Shown piece by piece: positions 15,515 through 25,585 of a stretch of DNA of 64,000 nucleotides (positions within the stretch are counted from its first letter, which is position 1; each line of letters begins with the position of its first letter). Both the position numbers and the translations under genes were made by a program. The notes under the pieces were generated by a model. That model did not search any database, was not told the DNA's origin, and saw only the letters and a program-made list of their open reading frames with translations. Source of the DNA: Vibrio neonatus (GTDB taxonomy: Bacteria > Pseudomonadota > Gammaproteobacteria > Enterobacterales > Vibrionaceae); the NCBI RefSeq assembly GCF_024346975.1, contig NZ_AP024885.1, forward strand, positions 2,604,001-2,668,000, in the 5' to 3' direction.

Positions 15515-17066
<1,552 letters not shown>

Positions 17067-17493
17067 AAAGTTTTTTTGTTCCTAAGAACGGCTCAATGAA
17101 TACTGACTTCAAAACTGTTCCTTACTCGAAAGTAAGAAGTAATTTTAAAGCTATTATCGTTCCAACAGAACGATAATGAATTGACTGTGCTCGATACCGA
17201 AGTATCAAATTGGTCACTCAGTTCATTGATAAATCTTTTCGATTATCATCAACGAGTGCCCACACAGATTGATAGGTTTAAATTGTTAAAGAGCACACTA
17301 TTGAGGCTTGCCTCTCAAGTGGACGGCTATTCTAGCTTTTTGAATCTCAGTGTCAAACACTTTTTTGAATTTATTTTCTAAGAGAAGTTAAACTCAAATG
17401 ATTCAGCAATTTAGCCTACTGAAACACTGCGAAGCGTTGTCGCTGTTGCCGTGTCAGTGGGGCGCATTATAGAGATCTGCGTCACGTTGGCAA
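17067..17493 (-). promoter_or_regulatory. P1 promoter and leader of the second rRNA operon
   Basis: On the minus strand -35 TTGCCA (17488-17493) and -10 TATAAT (17466-17471) are 16 bp apart, preceded by an AT-rich UP-element-like stretch (about 17494-17530) and followed by the GC-rich discriminator GCGCCCC, as expected for stringent and growth-rate control. The leader contains boxA (17284-17295) and the 16S processing-stem half. From 17494 to 17677, between this promoter and the RRM gene, I see only AT-rich sequence and no gene. Confidence 0.85.
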
Positions 17494-17677
17494 GAGGTTT
17501 TTTAAAGATTTATTTCAAATGACTATAAAATAAACAATCCGCCACAACTTGACGAAATTAGACACTATTAGAGGATAAAATTGGAAAAATTATTGTGGCA
17601 TGCGTAATATCTATGTGTCTGTTTTGTTAATGAATTTCACACCCATCAATTCACCCATATATAGTGATAAAAGAATT

Positions 17678-18148
17678 ATGAACTCAAACAAATCTTTATT
17701 GATTGTCTTCATCCTTGCAATAGCTGGCTCAGCACTTGTGTCCTTCCTATCTATCGACTCTAGTATTGCTTTCGGTATAGGTGTCGTAGTAACTGCGTTA
17801 ATCTTGTGGCAGAAGCCTGCTTCAAGTACCACTTCTAAACCTACCTCTTCTGCGCAGGTAACAACGACGACTAATACTGAAAATACTACTTTATACGTTG
17901 GCAACCTTTCTTATAAAGCGAGCGAATCTCACGTAAAGGAGCTTTTTGAGGAATACGGCACTGTTTATAGTGTTCGTTTGATGAAAGACAAACGAACAGG
18001 AAAGCGCCGTGGATTTGGTTTTGTTGAAGTTGGGCATGATGATGCCGACTCAATGATCGCTAAGCTCAATGAATATGAGTACATGCAAAGAACGATCAAA
18101 GTTCGTATTGCCAATGAACCTAAGCATCCTTCAGAGGCTGAATCTTAA
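17678..18148 (+). CDS. Membrane-anchored RRM-type RNA-binding protein
   Basis: A 156-residue protein with two predicted membrane segments (about residues 7-26 and 30-45), a Ser/Thr-rich linker (48-70), and one RNA recognition motif (about 71-147). The RNP2 motif LYVGNL (72-77) and RNP1 motif RGFGFVEV (111-118) are both intact with their aromatic residues, so RNA binding is likely. The two-segment hairpin would put the RRM in the cytoplasm. An in-frame codon 26 residues upstream exists, but the ATG at 17678 places the hydrophobic stretch right at the N-terminus. The gene overlaps the convergent murI by 29 bp. Vibrio genomes carry an RNA-binding protein gene next to murI; its target RNAs are unknown to me. 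Confidence 0.8.
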   Translation: MNSNKSLLIVFILAIAGSALVSFLSIDSSIAFGIGVVVTALILWQKPASSTTSKPTSSAQVTTTTNTENTTLYVGNLSYKASESHVKELFEEYGTVYSVRLMKDKRTGKRRGFGFVEVGHDDADSMIAKLNEYEYMQRTIKVRIANEPKHPSEAES

Positions 18149-18917
18149 TCTCTGAAAACCCTAACTCAGTAAATGATAATTGTAGCGCCGACTTGTGATG
18201 AGGTTCGGTGCTGCAATACACATCATAGCTTACTTCATTTCTACTACCGGAAAGGCAACGATCTTGTAGTAGAAATTCAACTCTTCTTGATATTGCATCT
18301 CCAGAATCGATAAGTACTACCCCCTCTCCCAATACTTGGTATATCTCATCTCTTAATAGAGGGAAATGTGTACAGCCAAGTACAGCAACATCGACTGAGC
18401 CTTTTAAGGGTCGTAGCACTTTTTCTAAACTATCGAGATCTACCGGCACACCACGCAGCTTTTGCTCAGCCATATCGACTAATTTTGTTGTGCCTAACAT
18501 GACGACATCTTTACCATAAGCAAAATGTCGAATCAGTTCATGCGTATACTCTCGGGTCACTGTTGCTGGCGTTGCAATAAGACCCACACCTTTGCTTGAT
18601 CTTTGAGATGCGGGTTTGATTGCAGGAACCACTCCAACAATAGGAATAGTGATTTTTTCTCTTAACTTGGTTAAAACTATGGTGCTTGCGGTATTGCACG
18701 CAATCACAACCAAAGCAATGTTTTGGGTTTCTACAAAGTGCTTCACATAGGATTCGACACGTCGTATCAATTGATTGGGCTCTAATTCCCCATACGGATA
18801 GGCTTCATTATCAAATGCGTAAGTACAGCTGACCCAAGGTAGTCTAGCCTTGATATCTTTAAATACCGAAATGCCACCTACCCCTGAGTCAAACATCAAG
18901 ATTCTAGTTTCAGACAT
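18120..18917 (-). CDS. murI: MurI, glutamate racemase
   Basis: Cofactor-independent glutamate racemase that supplies D-glutamate for peptidoglycan. With the ATG at 18917 it has 265 residues. The two catalytic cysteines are seen in VIACNTAS (about residue 74) and LGCTHFP (about 182); FDSGVGG at the N-terminus and DNEAYPYG are also family signatures. A GTG two codons upstream is possible, but AAGAG lies 5 bases before the ATG. The gene is convergent with the RRM-protein gene, overlapping its last 29 bases, and faces away from trmA. Confidence 0.95.
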   Translation of the reverse strand: MSETRILMFDSGVGGISVFKDIKARLPWVSCTYAFDNEAYPYGELEPNQLIRRVESYVKHFVETQNIALVVIACNTASTIVLTKLREKITIPIVGVVPAIKPASQRSSKGVGLIATPATVTREYTHELIRHFAYGKDVVMLGTTKLVDMAEQKLRGVPVDLDSLEKVLRPLKGSVDVAVLGCTHFPLLRDEIYQVLGEGVVLIDSGDAISRRVEFLLQDRCLSGSRNEVSYDVYCSTEPHHKSALQLSFTELGFSEIKIQPLKDA

Positions 18918-19134
18918 TGGCACTCTTAATAAGGTTTGAACAAATGTTGTGGTTAGCTACTTTAGCAAAATACACCGCATAGTTAAGCCATCAATCATTG
19001 TATTAAAATAAAATATAAGCGTAGTTTTATACGTAAGCTGTTATATACATCAAAATAACTCATGCACACAATCTATACTCTCAATGCCGATGAGTATAGA
19101 ATCTGCGCCTCTTGTTTCAATTCAGGAAAAGTGA

Positions 19135-20244
19135 ATGGCCAACCCAAATGTAAACTCTGAGTCTTATCAGCTACAACTCGATGATAAAACAGTACGTCTA
19201 CAAGAGATGTTTAGCGAATATACGATGCCCGCATTAGAAGTATTTACTTCTGATGAGGATCATTATCGAATGCGTGCAGAGTTCCGCGTGTGGCACGAAG
19301 GTGAAGACCTGTACTACGTGATGTTTAATCAAGAGACACGTGAGAAATATCGTGTTGACCAATTTCCTGTCGCGAGTCGCTTAATAAATGATTTGATGCC
19401 TCTATTAATAGAAGCCGTCAAAGAACACGACATACTCCGCCACAAGCTTTTCCAAGTGGATTTTCTTTCTACTCTAAGTGGCGAGATTTTAGTGTCTTTG
19501 CTTTACCACAAGCAACTTGATGAAGAATGGCAACAACATGCCAAAGCACTGAAACAGCGACTTAATGATGAAGGCTTTAATTTAAATCTTATTGGTCGCG
19601 CCAGAAAGATGAAGATTGTCTTAGACAGAGACTATGTTATCGAGAAGCTGAATGTATTTGGTAAAACTTATACCTACCAGCAAGTAGAAAATAGTTTCAC
19701 CCAGCCAAACGGTCATGTGGCAGAGAAAATGCTGGAATGGGCGGTAGACTGTACTAAAGATTCGAGCGGTGACTTATTAGAGCTTTACTGTGGCAACGGT
19801 AATTTCTCATTAGCGCTGGCGCAGAACTTCAATCGCGTACTTGCGACTGAACTGGCTAAACCATCAGTTGATTCTGCACAATTCAATATTCGCGCAAATG
19901 AGATTGATAATGTACAGATTATTCGCATGTCAGCTGAAGACTTTACCGATGCAATGGAAGGCAAACGTGAATTCCGCCGTCTAAAACAAGCCAATGTTGA
20001 TCTCAAGAGTTATGACTGCAACACAATTTTTGTTGATCCGCCACGCTCAGGTATGGACGAAGGCACTTGCAGAATGGTTCAAGGTTATGAGCGTATCCTC
20101 TATATCTCTTGTAACCCTGAAACGCTAAAAGATAATTTAGAAATCTTAGGTGAGACACATAACATCACTCGTTATGCGTTATTTGATCAGTTCCCATATA
20201 CTCATCATATGGAAATGGGCATATTTTTAGAGCGCAAAGCCTAA
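19135..20244 (+). CDS. trmA: TrmA, tRNA (uracil-54-C5)-methyltransferase
   Basis: SAM-dependent enzyme that makes ribothymidine at position 54 of the T-loop of tRNAs. It has 369 residues (E. coli 366). The SAM-binding motif [16 protein letters not shown] starts near residue 214, the DPPRSGMD motif near 301, and the nucleophilic cysteine is in ISCNPETL (C326). It has no iron-sulfur or TRAM region, as expected for TrmA and unlike RlmD. The gene is followed by a shared terminator facing yijD. The 211 bp upstream of the gene hold no coding sequence. Confidence 0.96.
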   Translation: MANPNVNSESYQLQLDDKTVRLQEMFSEYTMPALEVFTSDEDHYRMRAEFRVWHEGEDLYYVMFNQETREKYRVDQFPVASRLINDLMPLLIEAVKEHDILRHKLFQVDFLSTLSGEILVSLLYHKQLDEEWQQHAKALKQRLNDEGFNLNLIGRARKMKIVLDRDYVIEKLNVFGKTYTYQQVENSFTQPNGHVAEKMLEWAVDCTKDSSGDLLELYCGNGNFSLALAQNFNRVLATELAKPSVDSAQFNIRANEIDNVQIIRMSAEDFTDAMEGKREFRRLKQANVDLKSYDCNTIFVDPPRSGMDEGTCRMVQGYERILYISCNPETLKDNLEILGETHNITRYALFDQFPYTHHMEMGIFLERKA

Positions 20245-20271
20245 TAGATTAAGTAGTAAGGCTAAGTAGAT

Positions 20272-20297
20272 AAAAGAGCGGCTCGCCGCTCTTTTTT
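20272..20297. terminator. Bidirectional terminator between trmA and yijD
   Basis: Stem AAAAGAGCGGC / GCCGCTCTTTT with a 2-base loop, with T runs on both strands, between two convergent genes. Confidence 0.9.
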
Positions 20298-20299
20298 GT

Positions 20300-20659
20300 T
20301 TATTTGCCTAAGTAACCTAACTTCCTACCAATCAGTACCAACAACACTAGTGTCACTACGATAGAGAAAAAGTTAGTACCCGCCTCTGGATATTGGGCTT
20401 TAATAAATGCCGAATGGCCAAAGAAGCCGACGAAAAAACTGCCTACACCCAATAGAGGAAAATCTTCGTTTAATGGGTTATTAAGGTAATTTTGATAGAT
20501 AGATTGAGTGGCTAACACTAAGCAAATTAGTGAGAAAATCGAAAATGCATAACCTTCTATAGACAGTGATGAGAATAATGAACTGACACTCATTCCACAC
20601 ACTAAAGCTAATAAAAGCGACTTCTTATCCGACGTTGTATTTACTTTTTGATCAGTCAT
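20300..20659 (-). CDS. yijD: YijD family inner-membrane protein (DUF1422)
   Basis: A 119-residue integral membrane protein with about four hydrophobic segments (around residues 14-30, 38-52, 68-84 and 95-112). It matches the YijD family by size, character and position, directly downstream of fabR as in E. coli. Its start overlaps the fabR stop by 4 bp (ATGA), so the two are translated from one message. No function is established that I can name; the link with fabR suggests, but does not show, a role near membrane lipids. Confidence 0.88.
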   Translation of the reverse strand: MTDQKVNTTSDKKSLLLALVCGMSVSSLFSSLSIEGYAFSIFSLICLVLATQSIYQNYLNNPLNEDFPLLGVGSFFVGFFGHSAFIKAQYPEAGTNFFSIVVTLVLLVLIGRKLGYLGK

Positions 20660-21285
20660 GAATCCCTCTCTTTCTTATTATTCTGAAACTGGTTCATTGC
20701 ATGCCCCCCAAGTGAGATCATACGAACCTGTTCAACTAGCCTCTTCTGGTGAGCCATTCGCTGGCTCTTTTCCACTATATCCAAGAACTCAGCCCCTGAG
20801 TTAAAGACTAAGGTGACAATGGCATCCGCTTGTAATGTCGCAATTTCTCTTGGCAATTGTTGAGCACTCAGGTAATCCGCTAACTCAGTGCTAAAAAATT
20901 GTATCTCTCTTGCCACTGCACAACGAAACTCCTCTGAAGTTCCAGAACGCTCTCGCAGTAACAATCTAAAAATATCTGGATTAGTATCGATAAACTCCAC
21001 AAAAGTTTCGATGGAGGTTTGAATCACACTACAGTCAGCTTGAATTCGCTCACGGGCTCGACGCATTAATTGGCGTAACAACAGCCCTGCTTCATCAACC
21101 ATCACTAAACCTAGCTGGTTCATATCATCAAAGTGGCGATAAAAAGACGTTGGGGCAATCCCAGCTTCTCTTGATACTTCTCGAAGACTCATACTAGAAA
21201 AGCTTCGCCCAGCGGATAATTGTCCTAATGCTGAGTCGATGATTGCTCGTCTTGTTTTTTGTTTTTGCTCTGCTCTGACGCCCAT
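20656..21285 (-). CDS. fabR: FabR, TetR-type repressor of unsaturated fatty acid synthesis
   Basis: Repressor that senses the ratio of unsaturated to saturated acyl chains and controls fabA/fabB-type genes. It has 209 residues. The N-terminal TetR helix-turn-helix is [20 protein letters not shown] and HFDDMNQLG (residues 29-57). The order sthA / fabR-yijD / trmA is the same as in E. coli. It is divergent from sthA across 177 bp. In E. coli its known targets are fabA and fabB, neither of which is in this window. Confidence 0.93.
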   Translation of the reverse strand: MGVRAEQKQKTRRAIIDSALGQLSAGRSFSSMSLREVSREAGIAPTSFYRHFDDMNQLGLVMVDEAGLLLRQLMRRARERIQADCSVIQTSIETFVEFIDTNPDIFRLLLRERSGTSEEFRCAVAREIQFFSTELADYLSAQQLPREIATLQADAIVTLVFNSGAEFLDIVEKSQRMAHQKRLVEQVRMISLGGHAMNQFQNNKKERDS

Positions 21286-21313
21286 ACTTTATTCATAACT
21301 ATTTTAGCCTAAC

Positions 21314-21379
21314 CACAATAAAGCATAACTGCTTCTTAGTTTGCAAACTCTGCTCGCTCACAAAGTGATCTTTATTGTG
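21314..21379. repeat. Inverted repeat in the fabR/sthA divergent region
   Basis: A perfect 10-bp inverted repeat, CACAATAAAG at 21314-21323 and CTTTATTGTG at 21370-21379, with 46 bp between the arms. It lies in the only space from which both fabR and sthA can be controlled. It could be a pair of half-sites for a regulator or a chance pairing; no family consensus is recognised. Confidence 0.4.
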
Positions 21380-21462
21380 AGACCGCCCACTTAGTCACCA
21401 CTAACTAATTTACCTATAACGACAAGAGTCTAGAATGCTACTAACAAAACAAGGAGGTTTCT

Positions 21463-22863
21463 GTGAGTTCTTTATCGCATTTTGATGTAATCGTGATCGG
21501 TAGTGGTCCAGGAGGGGAAGGTGCCGCGATGGGCCTGACCAAAGCTGGGTTTAATGTTGCCATCATTGAAAAGGAAAAAAGTGTCGGAGGCGGATGCACT
21601 CACTGGGGTACAATTCCATCCAAAGCACTCAGACATGCTGTAAGCCGTTTTACTGAATTCAATAACAACCCTCTATTTAGCAAGAACAATCGCAGTTTCG
21701 ATGCCAGTTTCGATGATATTCTCAGCCACGCAAAAACCGTTGTTGATAAGCAAACAACATTGCGACAAGGCTTTTATGACCGTAACCACTGCACCCTGAT
21801 CTTTGGTGCGGCGCAATTTTCTGATGCCAATACGGTAAAAGTAACGCTAGAAGATGGACGAACTGAACATTACTCCGCAAATCGTTTTGTCATAGCCACT
21901 GGCTCACGTCCGTATCATCCAGATAGCGTTGACTTTAGCCACCAGCGAATTTATGACAGTGACTCAATACTGTCACTCCACCACCAGCCAAGACATATTA
22001 TTATCTATGGTGCAGGCGTAATTGGTTGTGAATATGCTTCTATATTCCGTGGCTTAGGTGTAAAAACCGATCTAATCAATACGCGTGACCAACTACTCTC
22101 TTTCCTAGATAAAGAAATCTCTGATGCGCTGTCTTATCACTTTGGTAACAGTGGCATTGTTATTCGCAACGGTGAGTCCTTTGAAAAAGTAGAAGGAACC
22201 GATGATGGGGTCATCGTTCATCTAGAGTCAGGGAAAAAAATGCGTGCCGACTGCCTGTTGTATGCCAATGGTCGAACCGGTAATACCGATACACTTAATT
22301 TAGAAATTACTGGCTTAGCCGCTGACTCTCGAGGTCAGCTAAAGATCAACAGCAACTACCAAACCGAAGTCGAGCATATTTATGCGGTAGGTGATGTGAT
22401 TGGCTACCCTAGCCTAGCAAGTGCTGCCTATGATCAAGGGCGTTTTTTAGCACAGGCTATTGCAGAGGGTCAATCGACCCAGCGATTAATTGAAGATATC
22501 CCAACGGGGATTTATACCATTCCTGAAATCAGCTCTGTAGGTAAAACAGAGCAAGAGCTAACCGCAGCTAAAGTCCCTTATGAAGTAGGGCGAGCTTCAT
22601 TTAAACACTTGGCTCGCGCACAGATATCAGGCAAGGACATTGGTAGCTTAAAAATCCTATTCCATCGAGAAAGTAGAGAGATCTTAGGCATCCATTGTTT
22701 TGGAGAAAGAGCGGCCGAAATTATCCACATTGGGCAAGCCATTATGGAGCAACCCGGTAAAGCCAATAGCATTGACTACTTCGTCAATACTACCTTTAAC
22801 TACCCGACAATGGCCGAGGCATATCGAGTCGCAGCATTAAATGGCTTAAACCGCCTATTCTGA
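21463..22863 (+). CDS. sthA: SthA, soluble pyridine nucleotide transhydrogenase
   Basis: FAD-containing enzyme that moves hydride between NADPH and NAD+ to balance the two pools in the cytoplasm. It has 466 residues, exactly the E. coli length. The FAD site GSGPGGEG is at residues 13-20; [17 protein letters not shown] follows, with a threonine where disulfide reductases have the second active cysteine, as expected for SthA. The NAD-binding [12 protein letters not shown] and the [20 protein letters not shown] motif are present. The GTG start is chosen because AAGGAGG lies 6 bases upstream. Confidence 0.96.
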   Translation: MSSLSHFDVIVIGSGPGGEGAAMGLTKAGFNVAIIEKEKSVGGGCTHWGTIPSKALRHAVSRFTEFNNNPLFSKNNRSFDASFDDILSHAKTVVDKQTTLRQGFYDRNHCTLIFGAAQFSDANTVKVTLEDGRTEHYSANRFVIATGSRPYHPDSVDFSHQRIYDSDSILSLHHQPRHIIIYGAGVIGCEYASIFRGLGVKTDLINTRDQLLSFLDKEISDALSYHFGNSGIVIRNGESFEKVEGTDDGVIVHLESGKKMRADCLLYANGRTGNTDTLNLEITGLAADSRGQLKINSNYQTEVEHIYAVGDVIGYPSLASAAYDQGRFLAQAIAEGQSTQRLIEDIPTGIYTIPEISSVGKTEQELTAAKVPYEVGRASFKHLARAQISGKDIGSLKILFHRESREILGIHCFGERAAEIIHIGQAIMEQPGKANSIDYFVNTTFNYPTMAEAYRVAALNGLNRLF

Positions 22864-22891
22864 TTGAGTTACATCAGTCAGTAATCCAAGA

Positions 22892-24259
22892 TTAAGTGTG
22901 GGCAGAAGTTAAAAACTGCCCCTTTTTCCATAATTTGATAAATATCCAGCCAAGCACTCCTCCCCTCATTGCCATAAAGCCGAGCATGGCAATCCACAAG
23001 CTGTGATTTTGCAAAGACACAAAACTAAAGTAGAGAATGAAGAACGTCACCGCGGCCAAGAACATGCTATTACGCATCTCTTTACCTCGAGTTGCGCCAA
23101 TAAAAATGCCATCAAACAGATAACACCACATTGAAACCAACGGCATAATAGCAAGCCATGGTAAATATTCGTCTGCGGTGATTCTGACACTGTCGATATC
23201 ACTGATTAACGCCACCACAAGACTGCCACCAGCTCCAAATAATAGTGCAAAGCCACAACACACAATAAAGCCCCAAATAAAGGAACCCCAGATAGAAAGC
23301 GCCAGCTCGGCTTTATCTTTCGCGCCAATGGCTTTACCGACCATAGCTTCTATTGCATAGGCAAAACCATCCATGGCGTAAGAGACCATCAATACTAAGC
23401 TCATCAGTACCGCATTGGCAGCCACTATATCATCACCAAAACTTGCCCCTTGGAAGGTCATAAACGCCAATACTGCCTGCAAGAACAGTGAACGTAAAAA
23501 GATATCTCTATTTAAACGTATAAAACGCAGTATCCCAGTAAATAGTTTGCTAGCACCCAAAGACAATATCTGATGTAGATTCAGTTGCACGGACTTTTGC
23601 CACGCTTTACGGCAGAAATAAAGCCCGACGAATGTCCCTGTAAAGTCGGCAATCACTGATGCAGAAGCCACGCCGGACACACCAAAATCTAAAACCACCA
23701 CAAACAATACATCCAGCACTATGTTGGTCACATTAGTCGCAATTACCATCCACATTGGAGCCTTTGCATCTTGATTGCCCAATAGCCAACCTAGCAATAC
23801 AAAATTCACCATCGCCGCCGGAGCACTCCACGCCCTTATGGCAAAATACTGCGAAGCGTATAACTGTACTTGTTCACTGGCATCACTAAAGCCCAAAGCT
23901 AAGGCAATAATCCCACGATGTAAGATTAAAAAAAGCACCGCAAATGACAATGCCATGAAAATGCCTTGCAGTAAGATAAGGGCTAATTTTCTAGGATCTT
24001 GCGCTCCTTTAGCTTGCGCCGATAAGCCTGTCGTCGACATACGTAAAAAGCCAAATAACCAAAACACCATACTGATCATGGTGCCGCCTAGTGCCACACC
24101 ACCTAAATACCATGAATGTTCTAAATGCCCCACAATAGCGGTATCAACTAAACCCAATAACGGTACCGTAATGTTGGACAGCACCATAGGAATGGCTAAC
24201 GCAAGAATCCTCTTGTGCAGACTTAAGTCCATGAGTGAACGGATAACTGGATTTTGCAT
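22892..24259 (-). CDS. dinF: DinF, MATE-family transporter
   Basis: A 455-residue, roughly 12-helix membrane protein of the multidrug and toxic compound extrusion family. The segments SNITVPLLGLVDTAIVGHL and FLRMSTTGLSAQAKGA closely match E. coli DinF, and the gene follows lexA as in E. coli. It is therefore a likely SOS gene, but an intrinsic terminator lies between lexA and dinF (24286-24317), so expression depends on read-through or on its own promoter. I see no SOS box directly in front of it. Substrate unknown from sequence. Confidence 0.92.
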   Translation of the reverse strand: MQNPVIRSLMDLSLHKRILALAIPMVLSNITVPLLGLVDTAIVGHLEHSWYLGGVALGGTMISMVFWLFGFLRMSTTGLSAQAKGAQDPRKLALILLQGIFMALSFAVLFLILHRGIIALALGFSDASEQVQLYASQYFAIRAWSAPAAMVNFVLLGWLLGNQDAKAPMWMVIATNVTNIVLDVLFVVVLDFGVSGVASASVIADFTGTFVGLYFCRKAWQKSVQLNLHQILSLGASKLFTGILRFIRLNRDIFLRSLFLQAVLAFMTFQGASFGDDIVAANAVLMSLVLMVSYAMDGFAYAIEAMVGKAIGAKDKAELALSIWGSFIWGFIVCCGFALLFGAGGSLVVALISDIDSVRITADEYLPWLAIMPLVSMWCYLFDGIFIGATRGKEMRNSMFLAAVTFFILYFSFVSLQNHSLWIAMLGFMAMRGGVLGWIFIKLWKKGQFLTSAHT

Positions 24260-24285
24260 ACGGCTTCCTTGGTAAATCTTAGGGC

Positions 24286-24317
24286 AAAAAAAACAGCGCT
24301 CCTATTCAGGGGCGCTG
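24286..24317 (-). terminator. Terminator between lexA and dinF
   Basis: On the minus strand CAGCGCCCC / GGAGCGCTG (9-bp stem, one G-T pair, loop TGAATA) is followed by eight T. It is strong by appearance and would limit transcription passing from lexA into dinF. Confidence 0.85.
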
Positions 24318-24354
24318 CATATTTAGTGAACTGTCATCTATTGGAGTGTAGCGA

Positions 24355-24972
24355 TTACATCCAAGTGCTATTACGAATAATACCGACAGCAATACCTTCA
24401 ATCACTAAATGTTGCTGAGTTAAATCCACTTTAATTGGAGATAGCTCTTCATTTTCTGGGTGCAGTAAAACGGTCGCGCCTTTACGCTCCAATCTTTTCA
24501 CGGTGACGTCTTCGTCTACTCGTGCCACCACAACTTGTCCATCGCGAACATCTTGAGTTTTATGTACTGCAAGTAGATCGCCATCCATAATACCGATGTC
24601 TTTCATACTTTCACCGTGTACGCGCAGTAAAAAGTCCGCTTTGGGCTTAAACATTTGCGGATCAACTTGGTAATGAGATTCTATATGCTCTTGAGCTAAA
24701 ATAGGCTCACCAGCAGCGACATTACCGATCAGCGGTAGACCGTCATCATTGGCGGTATCTTGCAATAAAATACGGATGCCTCTTGAAGCGCCAGGGATGA
24801 TTTCAATCACCTGTTTCTTAGCCAGTGCTTTAAGATGCTCTTCCGCAGCATTAGCTGAACGAAAACCCAGCGCGCGGGCGATTTCCGCTCTTGTTGGTGG
24901 CATACCAGTATCCTCAATCTTAGCTTTAATTAGATCGAATACCTGTTGCTGTCTTTGGGTTAAGGGTCTCAT
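24355..24972 (-). CDS. lexA: LexA, SOS repressor and self-cleaving protease
   Basis: LexA represses the SOS genes and cuts itself when stimulated by RecA filaments. It has 205 residues. Residues 1-70 carry the winged helix-turn-helix ([20 protein letters not shown]). The cleavage site is VAAGEP with the scissile Ala87-Gly88 bond; the catalytic pair is Ser122 in HGESMKD and Lys159 in VTVKRL. Two LexA boxes precede the gene, showing autoregulation. It is followed by a terminator and then dinF. Confidence 0.98.
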   Translation of the reverse strand: MRPLTQRQQQVFDLIKAKIEDTGMPPTRAEIARALGFRSANAAEEHLKALAKKQVIEIIPGASRGIRILLQDTANDDGLPLIGNVAAGEPILAQEHIESHYQVDPQMFKPKADFLLRVHGESMKDIGIMDGDLLAVHKTQDVRDGQVVVARVDEDVTVKRLERKGATVLLHPENEELSPIKVDLTQQHLVIEGIAVGIIRNSTWM

Positions 24973-24979
24973 AGGGCAC

Positions 24980-24995
24980 CTGTTATTTTATACAG
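24980..24995. promoter_or_regulatory. SOS (LexA) box 1 upstream of lexA
   Basis: CTGTTATTTTATACAG fits the CTG-N10-CAG consensus, with an AT-rich centre. It starts 8 bp upstream of the lexA start codon. Confidence 0.9.
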
Positions 24996-24999
24996 TTAA

Positions 25000-25015
25000 C
25001 TGTGAGTATATACAG
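25000..25015. promoter_or_regulatory. SOS (LexA) box 2 upstream of lexA
   Basis: CTGTGAGTATATACAG, again CTG-N10-CAG with a TATA-rich core; 20 bp centre to centre from box 1, so two LexA dimers could bind on the same face of the helix. E. coli lexA also has two boxes at about this spacing. Confidence 0.9.
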
Positions 25016-25062
25016 CATGGTTAAATAATCAACCAACTAGCCCTAATAACTTGAAATTTAAG

Positions 25063-25419
25063 TTAAAAGAATAATGCCTCTACCCAGATATATAACACTA
25101 GACCTAAAGCAATAAATACCGCTGCTGATCCAATATCCTTGGCACGTCCTGCTAACTCATGAAAATCAGATCCAATACGATCCACTACGGCTTCTATGGC
25201 CGAATTCATAAGCTCAGCAATCAACACAATAAATAGAGACGACACCATCAACATGCGCTCAACGTGACCAACATCCACCAAAAAAGCCACCGGGATCAGT
25301 AGAATAGCGAGAATAACTTCTTGACGAAAAGCAGCCTCATGTTTGAAAGCAGCCTGCAATCCCTGTATCGAATACCCCGTCGCTTTAATAATGCGTTTGA
25401 ATCCTGTATTACCTTTCAT
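25063..25419 (-). CDS. dgkA: DgkA, diacylglycerol kinase
   Basis: Small trimeric inner-membrane kinase that phosphorylates diacylglycerol left over from osmoregulated glucan synthesis, recycling it to phosphatidate. It has 118 residues with three hydrophobic segments. The signature EAAFRQE (near residue 29) and ELMNSAIEAVVDRIG (about 69-83), which hold the active-site glutamates, are intact. It is divergent from plsB across about 166 bp, and the pair is arranged as in E. coli. Confidence 0.96.
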   Translation of the reverse strand: MKGNTGFKRIIKATGYSIQGLQAAFKHEAAFRQEVILAILLIPVAFLVDVGHVERMLMVSSLFIVLIAELMNSAIEAVVDRIGSDFHELAGRAKDIGSAAVFIALGLVLYIWVEALFF

Positions 25420-25585
25420 TATTCACCTATTCTTTTATCTCTTTGTGCTTTTTCAGTTATAAACCTAACATTGACGCAATTCTGGTTAAAAGGTTCGACC
25501 AGTTCTGCTATTCTTGCGACGCTTATGTTACAACCGAGCCTTGAAGAGTCTTGGACGCCAAATACAAATTGGGACAATCAATAAT

